Shown: positions 6,550 through 10,946 of the stretch, piece by piece
Position numbering within the stretch: the stretch's first letter is position 1
How the letters are laid out: each line of letters opens with the position of its first letter
NCBI GenBank assembly: GCA_002391525.1
Contig: DGFE01000032.1
Coordinates: forward strand, 1-10,946
Length of the DNA: 10,946 bases
DNA from: Competibacteraceae bacterium UBA3908
GTDB lineage: Bacteria > Pseudomonadota > Gammaproteobacteria > Competibacterales > Competibacteraceae
Direction: 5' to 3'
Translations under genes and position numbers: made by a program
The notes under the pieces: model-generated
Seen by the model: the letters and a program-made list of their open reading frames with translations, nothing else
The model's database searches: none
What the model was told of the DNA's origin: nothing

Positions 6550-6555
6550 AGGAGG
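6550..6555 (+). promoter_or_regulatory. Strong ribosome binding site of glpK
   Basis: AGGAGG, a full match to the anti-Shine-Dalgarno core, lies nine bases before the ATG at 6565. It fixes the start of glpK and rules against the upstream ATG at 6531, which is in another frame. Confidence 0.8.
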
Positions 6556-6564
6556 AAATCGACC

Positions 6565-8076
6565 ATGAACGAAGGGTACGTACTATCCATCGACCAGGGC
6601 ACCACGGGTTCCACGGTGCTGATCTTCGATCACGAGGGCCAGATCAAGAGCCGGGCCTACTCGGAATTCACCCAGCACTACCCAAAACCGGGCTGGGTGG
6701 AGCACGACGCCGAGGAAATCTGGCTGGTGACGATCAAGGTCATCGCCGAGGCTTTGAGCGCGGCCAACATTCGCGCCAGCGAACTGCGCGCCATCGGCAT
6801 CACCAATCAGCGCGAAACGACGGTGCTGTGGGACCGGGCGACGGGCAAGCCGGTCGCCAACGCCATCGTCTGGCAGGATCGGCGGACGGCGCGATTCTGC
6901 GACGAACTGAAGGAGCGGGGACTCGAGGAAACGGTTCGCCGCAAGACCGGGCTGGTGATCGATCCCTATTTTTCCGGCACCAAGGTCAAGTGGCTGCTGG
7001 ACAACGTGGCAGGACTGCGCACCCGCGCCGAGCGGGGCGAGATCGCCTTCGGCACCATCGACTGCTGGCTGGTCTGGCGGTTGACCGGCGGCAAGGCCCA
7101 TGTCACCGACTATTCCAACGCCTCCCGCACGCTGCTCTACAACATTCGGGAGTTGCGCTGGGACGAGGAAATTCTCGAACTGCTGGAGATTCCCAGGGCG
7201 ATCCTGCCCGAGGTCAAGCCATCCTCCTGTGTTTACGGCGAAACCGACCCGGAGATGTTTTTCGGTACCCATCGCATTCCGGTGGCGGGTATCGCCGGCG
7301 ACCAGCAGGCGGCCCTGTTCGGGCAAGCCTGCCACCGTCCGGGCCTTGCCAAGAACACCTATGGCACCGGCTCCTTCGTTCTAATGAACACAGGCAATAA
7401 GCTGGTGTTCAGTAATGAAAAGCTGCTGACCACCATCGCCTGGGGCATCGGCGACGAGCCGGTCGAATACGCCCTGGAAGGCGCCATCTTCATCACCGGC
7501 GCCGCCGTGCAATGGCTGCGGGATGGCTTGAAGATGATCCAGTCGGCGGCGGAGACCAAGGATTTGGCGCGGTCGGTACCCCATAACGAAGGCGTCTACT
7601 TCGTGCCGGCGCTGGTGGGTCTGGGCGCGCCGCACTGGGACCCCTACGCGCGGGGTCTGCTGATCGGCATCACCCGCGGCACTACTCAGGGGCACGTGGC
7701 CCGGGCGGTCCTGGAAAGCATGGCCTATCAGACCCGCGACGTCATCGAAGCCATGCAGCGGGATTCCGGGATCACCCTGCAAGAACTGCGCTGCGATGGC
7801 GGTGCCTCGGTCAACAGCGTGTTGATACAGTTTCAGGCCGACATTCTGGGCGTACCGGTGGAGGTGCCCCGGATCGTCGATACCACGGCGCTGGGCGCCG
7901 CCTATCTGGCCGGTCTCGCCACCGGTTTCTGGGAAAGCCGCGCGGAGCTGGGCAAGAAATGGCAACTCGATAACCGCTATACGCCGCGCATCGGCGAGGT
8001 CGAGCGCGAGAAGCTGTTCCGGCGCTGGCGCAAGGCCGTCGAGCGGGCCAGGGGCTGGGCGCTGGACGACGAGTGA
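6565..8076 (+). CDS. glpK: Glycerol kinase
   Basis: Phosphorylates cytoplasmic glycerol with ATP to sn-glycerol 3-phosphate, the inducer of the regulon. The 503-residue length is that of the FGGY-family glycerol kinases. Residue positions match the E. coli active site: SIDQGTTGST (8-17) for phosphate binding, Arg83-Glu84 in NQRETTV, Tyr135 in IDPYFSGTK, and the catalytic Asp246 in AGIAGDQQAALFGQ. ATP-site blocks include KNTYGTGSF (263-271) and a late GGASVN segment. The control loop before the catalytic Asp reads DPEMFFGTHRIP (228-239): the Gly-Gly-Lys-Gly-Gly of the E. coli fructose-1,6-bisphosphate site is absent, and so is the His of the Gram-positive YHFFG loop. The C-terminal segment that binds enzyme IIA-Glc in E. 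coli is also poorly matched. It is first of the glpK-glpD-glpF series, with a strong promoter and ribosome site. Confidence 0.97.
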   Translation: MNEGYVLSIDQGTTGSTVLIFDHEGQIKSRAYSEFTQHYPKPGWVEHDAEEIWLVTIKVIAEALSAANIRASELRAIGITNQRETTVLWDRATGKPVANAIVWQDRRTARFCDELKERGLEETVRRKTGLVIDPYFSGTKVKWLLDNVAGLRTRAERGEIAFGTIDCWLVWRLTGGKAHVTDYSNASRTLLYNIRELRWDEEILELLEIPRAILPEVKPSSCVYGETDPEMFFGTHRIPVAGIAGDQQAALFGQACHRPGLAKNTYGTGSFVLMNTGNKLVFSNEKLLTTIAWGIGDEPVEYALEGAIFITGAAVQWLRDGLKMIQSAAETKDLARSVPHNEGVYFVPALVGLGAPHWDPYARGLLIGITRGTTQGHVARAVLESMAYQTRDVIEAMQRDSGITLQELRCDGGASVNSVLIQFQADILGVPVEVPRIVDTTALGAAYLAGLATGFWESRAELGKKWQLDNRYTPRIGEVEREKLFRRWRKAVERARGWALDDE

Positions 8077-8114
8077 ACGGGGCCAGGGTGTGAGGGGTAA
8101 GTCTTTGAAATCGC

Positions 8115-8164
8115 AACCCTCGCCCCCAGCCGCTTTCCGATGGCGGGCAGAGGGGTGAAGGGTT
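8115..8164. repeat. Degenerate inverted copy of the GC-rich hairpin repeat, glpK-glpD gap
   Basis: AACCCTCGCCCC at 8115-8126 is answered by GGGGTGAAGGGTT at 8152-8164, forming an imperfect terminal inverted repeat of about 50 bases. ACCCTCGCCCCC at 8116-8127 equals the reverse complement of the 12-mer in the 3593-3695 repeats at eleven of twelve positions, so it is a member of the same dispersed family in opposite orientation. It fills much of the 106-base gap between glpK and glpD. No U-tract follows, so read-through into glpD is expected. Confidence 0.6.
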
Positions 8165-8182
8165 ACGGCGACGGAGAATGTC

Positions 8183-9853
8183 ATGAAACTGCGTGAAAGC
8201 AATATCCAGAAACTGGATCGGGGGGTTTACGACGTCCTGATCATCGGCGGCGGCATCAATGGCGCCGTGGCCGCCGCCGCCCTGTCCGGCAAGGGCGCGC
8301 GCGTAGCGCTGATCGACCAGCGCGATTTCGCCGGCTTCACCAGCCAGCAGTCGTCGAACCTGGCCTGGGGCGGCATCAAATACCTGGAGAGCCACGATTA
8401 CGCGCTGGTCAGAAAGCTGTGCCTGAGCCGCAATCATCTGATCGACAGCTATCCCTCCCGGGTGCGGGAAATCCGCTTTCTGGCCACCATCGACAAAGGT
8501 TTCCGTTGGTCTCCGCTGTTTCTCTGGGCGGGCGCCTGGGTGTACTGGCTGTTTGGGAACGGCTTTACCAAAATCCCGCGCCTGTTGTTCAAACGGGCGA
8601 TCAGTCGGGAAGAACCGGTCATCAACACCCAAAACGCCGCCGGCGGCTTCGAGTATTCCGATGCCTACCTGCACGACAACGATTCGCGCTTCGTGTTTCA
8701 GTTCGTGCGGTCGGCGATGGATCGCGGCGGCATCGCCGCCAACTACGTCGAATCGCTCGGCGCCCGCCGGGACGGCGACCTCTGGATCACCCAGGCGCGG
8801 GATGTCATCGACGGCAAGACCTTCGAGATCCGTTCCAAGGTGCTGATCAACGCCACCGGTCCGTTCGTGGACGAACATAACCGGCGCACCGGCGAGCAAA
8901 CCGAACATCGTCACCTGTTTTCCAAGGGCATCCACCTGATCGTTCCCCGGATCACGCCCAATCAACGGATACTGGCCTTCTTCGCCGACGATGGCCGCCT
9001 GTTCTTCGTCATTCCCATGGGCGCGCGCACCTGCATCGGCACCACCGACACCCGGGTCGAGAGTCCCTTCACCGAGGTGACGGAAGAGGACCGCCAGTTC
9101 GTGCTCGACAACATCAACAAACGGCTGAATCTCCAGCGGCCATTGAACCGCGCGGACATCATCGCCGAGCGTTGCGGGGTCCGCCCGCTGGTGGTGAAGG
9201 CCAAGGCCGATGGCAGCGTCCGGGACTGGATGCAGTTGTCCCGCAAGCACGAGATCGATGTGGATCGGGCGAAAGCGCATCTCAGCATCTTCGGCGGCAA
9301 GCTGACCGACTGCGTCAACGTGGGGAACGAGGTGGCCGGCATCGTCGCCGAATTGGGGATCGAACTGCCGCATCGGAACTACAAGTGGTACGGCGAGCCG
9401 CATCCCTCGGTGCGCGAGGAGTATGTTCATCAAGCCCGGTTGATGAATCTCGACGGCTACACCTCGCCTGAATCTATCGAGACTCTCACCAGCCGGCTGT
9501 GGCGGCGCTACGACCGGCAGGCGCTGGAGTTGCTGGCCGACATCCGCGAAGACCCCCGCCAGGCGGAAGTGCTGATCAAGGGCACCGACTACATCCGCTG
9601 CGAAATCCGGCTCGCCAAGCGCCAGGAAATGATCGTCAAGCTGGAGGATTTCCTGCGCCGGCGCTCCAAGATCGCCCTGGTGGTGCGTCGGGAAGATATT
9701 CGTAACGCCGAGGGCCTGCTGGAGGCTTGCGAAATCCTGTTCGGCGATCAGGCCCGGGAAAAATTCGACGAGTACTTTCGGGAGCCGTCGGCGACGCGGC
9801 AGGCCAGCGCGCGCGAGGTGGAATCCGGCCAGGCCGTGGCCGGCGCGGCGTGA
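8183..9853 (+). CDS. glpD: Glycerol-3-phosphate dehydrogenase/oxidase, FAD-dependent
   Basis: Oxidises sn-glycerol 3-phosphate to dihydroxyacetone phosphate and passes electrons through FAD to the quinone pool at the inner membrane. The 556-residue protein has an N-terminal FAD-binding Rossmann motif VLIIGGGINGAVAAAALSGKG (18-38). Family blocks follow: SSNLAWGGIKYLE (57-69), GGFEYSDAYLHDNDSR (154-169), INATGPFVDEHN (222-233), KGIHLIVPRI (248-257), CIGTTDT (284-290), CGVRPL (331-336) and IFGGKLTD (369-376). The C-terminal DAO_C-like domain covers roughly 405-530. Compared with E. coli GlpD, the SSxLxHGGxRYLE block has Trp for His and Lys for Arg, so this is a divergent branch of the family. 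The last 20 or so residues are Ala/Ser/Glu-rich and probably disordered. A GGAG site at 8173-8176 lies six bases before the ATG. Confidence 0.93.
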   Translation: MKLRESNIQKLDRGVYDVLIIGGGINGAVAAAALSGKGARVALIDQRDFAGFTSQQSSNLAWGGIKYLESHDYALVRKLCLSRNHLIDSYPSRVREIRFLATIDKGFRWSPLFLWAGAWVYWLFGNGFTKIPRLLFKRAISREEPVINTQNAAGGFEYSDAYLHDNDSRFVFQFVRSAMDRGGIAANYVESLGARRDGDLWITQARDVIDGKTFEIRSKVLINATGPFVDEHNRRTGEQTEHRHLFSKGIHLIVPRITPNQRILAFFADDGRLFFVIPMGARTCIGTTDTRVESPFTEVTEEDRQFVLDNINKRLNLQRPLNRADIIAERCGVRPLVVKAKADGSVRDWMQLSRKHEIDVDRAKAHLSIFGGKLTDCVNVGNEVAGIVAELGIELPHRNYKWYGEPHPSVREEYVHQARLMNLDGYTSPESIETLTSRLWRRYDRQALELLADIREDPRQAEVLIKGTDYIRCEIRLAKRQEMIVKLEDFLRRRSKIALVVRREDIRNAEGLLEACEILFGDQAREKFDEYFREPSATRQASAREVESGQAVAGAA

Positions 9854-9888
9854 ATCGATGGTGAGAGAACCACAAGAGGAAAAATGCG

Positions 9889-10623
9889 ATGAATCCGTTT
9901 CTTGGCGAAGTCATTGGTACGGCCCTGCTGATTCTGCTGGGCAATGGCGTGGTGGCGAACGTGGTCCTCAAGGATACCAAGGGCCAGGATTCCGGCTGGA
10001 TCGTCATCGCCTGGGGTTGGGCCATGGCGGTATTCGTGGCGGTGTTCACCGTGGCGGCGTTCAGCGGCGCTCATCTCAATCCGGCGGTTTCCGTGGGACT
10101 GGCGGTCGCCGGCAAGTTTGAATGGGCGCGCGTTCCCGCCTATGTTGTCGCCCAGTTCCTTGGCGCCTTCATCGGCTCCTTTCTGGTCTGGCTGCTCTAC
10201 CGGCCGCATTTCGCCGCGACCGAGGATCAGGACCACAAGCTGGCCGTGTTCTGCACCGGACCGGCCATTCGGGATACCGCCGCCAATCTGATTTCGGAGG
10301 CGCTCGGAACCTTCGTGCTGGTGTTCGCCGTGCTGTTCCTGGCGGTGTCGGTGTTCGGCCTGGGCGCGCTGGATGCGCTGCCGGTCGGTCTGCTGGTGCT
10401 GGCGGTTGGCTTGTCTCTGGGCGGCACCACCGGCTACGCCATCAACCCGGCGCGCGATCTCGGCCCAAGAATCATGCACGCCCTGCTGCCCATCCCCGGC
10501 GGCAAGCGCGACAGCGACTGGGGATACGCCTGGATTCCGGTGGTCGGCCCCATCGTCGGCGCGGTGCTGGCGGGGTTGCTGTATCTGGCCCTGCAGGACC
10601 CGGGTAACGTCAACTTCCGTTGA
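9889..10623 (+). CDS. glpF: Aquaglyceroporin GlpF (MIP family glycerol channel)
   Basis: A 244-residue inner-membrane channel for facilitated glycerol diffusion. Both half-helix NPA motifs are present: GAHLNPAVS (60-68) and GYAINPARDLGPR (182-194). The Asp right after the second NPAR (Asp190) marks aquaglyceroporins rather than strict water channels. Six hydrophobic segments are visible, around 5-27, 38-60, 84-104, 133-155, 164-180 and 213-236, with the NPA loops dipping between them. The aromatic position before the second NPA is Tyr183, where E. coli GlpF has Phe. The ATG at 9889 has AAGAGGA (9874-9880) eight bases upstream. Another ATG at 9884 gives only ATG-CGA-TGA and overlaps the true start. 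The gene lies 35 bases after glpD; trapping by GlpK would drive net glycerol uptake. Confidence 0.96.
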   Translation: MNPFLGEVIGTALLILLGNGVVANVVLKDTKGQDSGWIVIAWGWAMAVFVAVFTVAAFSGAHLNPAVSVGLAVAGKFEWARVPAYVVAQFLGAFIGSFLVWLLYRPHFAATEDQDHKLAVFCTGPAIRDTAANLISEALGTFVLVFAVLFLAVSVFGLGALDALPVGLLVLAVGLSLGGTTGYAINPARDLGPRIMHALLPIPGGKRDSDWGYAWIPVVGPIVGAVLAGLLYLALQDPGNVNFR

Positions 10624-10630
10624 TCGGCAA

Positions 10631-10667
10631 GGGAAACGGGAGAGTAGCGCCTGCTTCCCCGTTTTCC
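10631..10667 (+). other. Hairpin between glpF and the next gene
   Basis: GGGAAACGGG (10631-10640) can pair with CCCGTTTTCC (10658-10667) over ten base pairs including one G-U, with a 17-base loop. The hairpin begins seven bases after the glpF stop. No T-run follows, so it is not an ordinary intrinsic terminator. It could protect the 3' end of the upstream message or reduce read-through; this is inferred from position. Confidence 0.5.
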
Positions 10668-10706
10668 GGTGACAGCCGCAAGCGCACCAACCGCGAGGAA
10701 AAAACG

Positions 10707-10946
10707 ATGCCGATCTCATCCCAGCAACCCGAACGCTGCGACAGCCAGCGGCGGGCTTTCCTGAAAACCGCCGTCGTCCTGGGTTTGGCTTCGGCGTTGC
10801 CCACCGTTGCTCCGGGGGCGCCGGAGGCGGGCGACGCGATGCGCCTCGCCGCCGCCAGACGCTGGCTGCTCGGAGAATTCACGCCGTCCACCCTGTCCTA
10901 CGAAGAACAAATGCGGGAAATGAAATTCTTCATCCGCGCCGCCGAA
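10707..10946 (+). CDS. Tat-exported ABC-transporter substrate-binding protein, N-terminal part, GlpV-like (cut by window edge)
   Basis: Eighty codons are visible. The N terminus has a twin-arginine signal: SQRRAFLK at residues 13-20, followed by the hydrophobic stretch TAVVLGLASALPTVAP (21-36) and small residues suited to cleavage near APEA. The mature part begins with RRWLLGEFTPSTLSYEEQ (51-68) and EMKFFIRAAE at the edge (71-80). From memory, F-x-PSTLS-x-x-EQ followed by EM-x-x-FI-x-AAE is typical of substrate-binding proteins of glycerol-type ABC importers such as rhizobial GlpV, which often lie beside glpK and glpD. The periplasmic binding protein would hand glycerol or a related polyol to an ABC permease expected to the right. 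GAGGA at 10695-10699 lies seven bases before the ATG. The Tat signal is clear; the ligand is inferred. Confidence 0.72.
   Translation, partial: MPISSQQPERCDSQRRAFLKTAVVLGLASALPTVAPGAPEAGDAMRLAAARRWLLGEFTPSTLSYEEQMREMKFFIRAAE

Larger units (their letters stand above)
6228..6564 (+). promoter_or_regulatory. Regulatory gap between glpR and glpK
   Basis: This 337-base stretch has no convincing gene. Bases 6228-6310 are GC-rich with no feature I can name. From about 6311 the sequence becomes AT-rich and holds the promoter described separately, two TTCGATA sequences (6316-6322 and 6424-6430) that match one half of the E. coli GlpR operator, and three copies of a TTCAAGT core, one inverted (6358-6365, 6435-6442, 6473-6480). 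From a predicted transcript start near 6395, the leader before the glpK ATG would be about 170 bases. The strong ribosome site for glpK (AGGAGG, 6550-6555) closes the region. Control by GlpR is likely from context; the exact operators are not established. Confidence 0.6.

Noticed and set aside
6531..7400. An open frame from an ATG in the glpK leader, possible leader peptide
   Set aside because: It runs 289 codons through glpK in another frame with a shadow-like composition, and has no ribosome site of its own.
7811..9433. A 540-codon minus-strand open frame opposite glpK and glpD
   Set aside because: It lies opposite two well-conserved genes, its translation is low-complexity and shows no domain, and long antisense frames are common in GC-rich coding DNA.
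9748..10719. A 323-codon minus-strand open frame opposite glpF
   Set aside because: It is antisense to a channel gene with both NPA motifs; its repetitive Gln/His/Arg-rich product is typical of a shadow frame.

Overview
The window is GC-rich chromosomal DNA from a bacterium, most likely a gammaproteobacterium. The inferred GlpR closely resembles the enterobacterial protein as I remember it, and the cobalamin and glycerol genes are of proteobacterial type. A Competibacter/Contendobacter-like lineage is a guess from gene content and was not tested. The organisation is dense: many starts and stops overlap, and only one gap between genes exceeds 300 bases.

The left part (1-4589) is read entirely on the minus strand. 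In transcription order it holds a cobaltochelatase (cbiX), precorrin-8X methylmutase (cbiC/cobH), a fused CbiE-CbiT methyltransferase/decarboxylase (cobL), precorrin-2 C20-methyltransferase (cbiL/cobI), an AT-rich NYN/PIN-like nuclease gene, and the start of cbiG, which runs off the left edge. CbiX and CbiG together indicate the cobalt-early (anaerobic-type) corrin ring route. The genes cobH-cobL-cobI are coupled by 1- and 4-base overlaps. The NYN gene is a compositional outlier inside this operon and looks like an insertion between cobI and cbiG. The gap between cbiX and cobH carries two tandem copies of a GC-rich hairpin repeat; a degenerate relative lies between glpK and glpD.

The middle (4590-5401) is a 134-base divergent gap followed by a plus-strand Uma2-family (PD-(D/E)XK-like) gene.

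The right part (5436-10946) is a plus-strand glycerol regulon: glpR (DeoR-family repressor), a 337-base regulatory gap with a clear sigma70-type promoter and a leader of about 170 bases, glpK (kinase), glpD (FAD-dependent glycerol-3-phosphate dehydrogenase), glpF (aquaglyceroporin), and the first 80 codons of a Tat-exported protein resembling glycerol ABC-transporter binding proteins. Glycerol would enter by GlpF and possibly by an ABC importer, be phosphorylated by GlpK and oxidised to dihydroxyacetone phosphate by GlpD, under control of GlpR.

I do not see a clearly new multi-gene system. The most unusual points are the AT-rich nuclease inside the cobalamin operon, the GlpK control loop that matches neither classical allosteric type, the repeat-rich glp leader, and the pairing of a channel with a likely ABC importer for glycerol.
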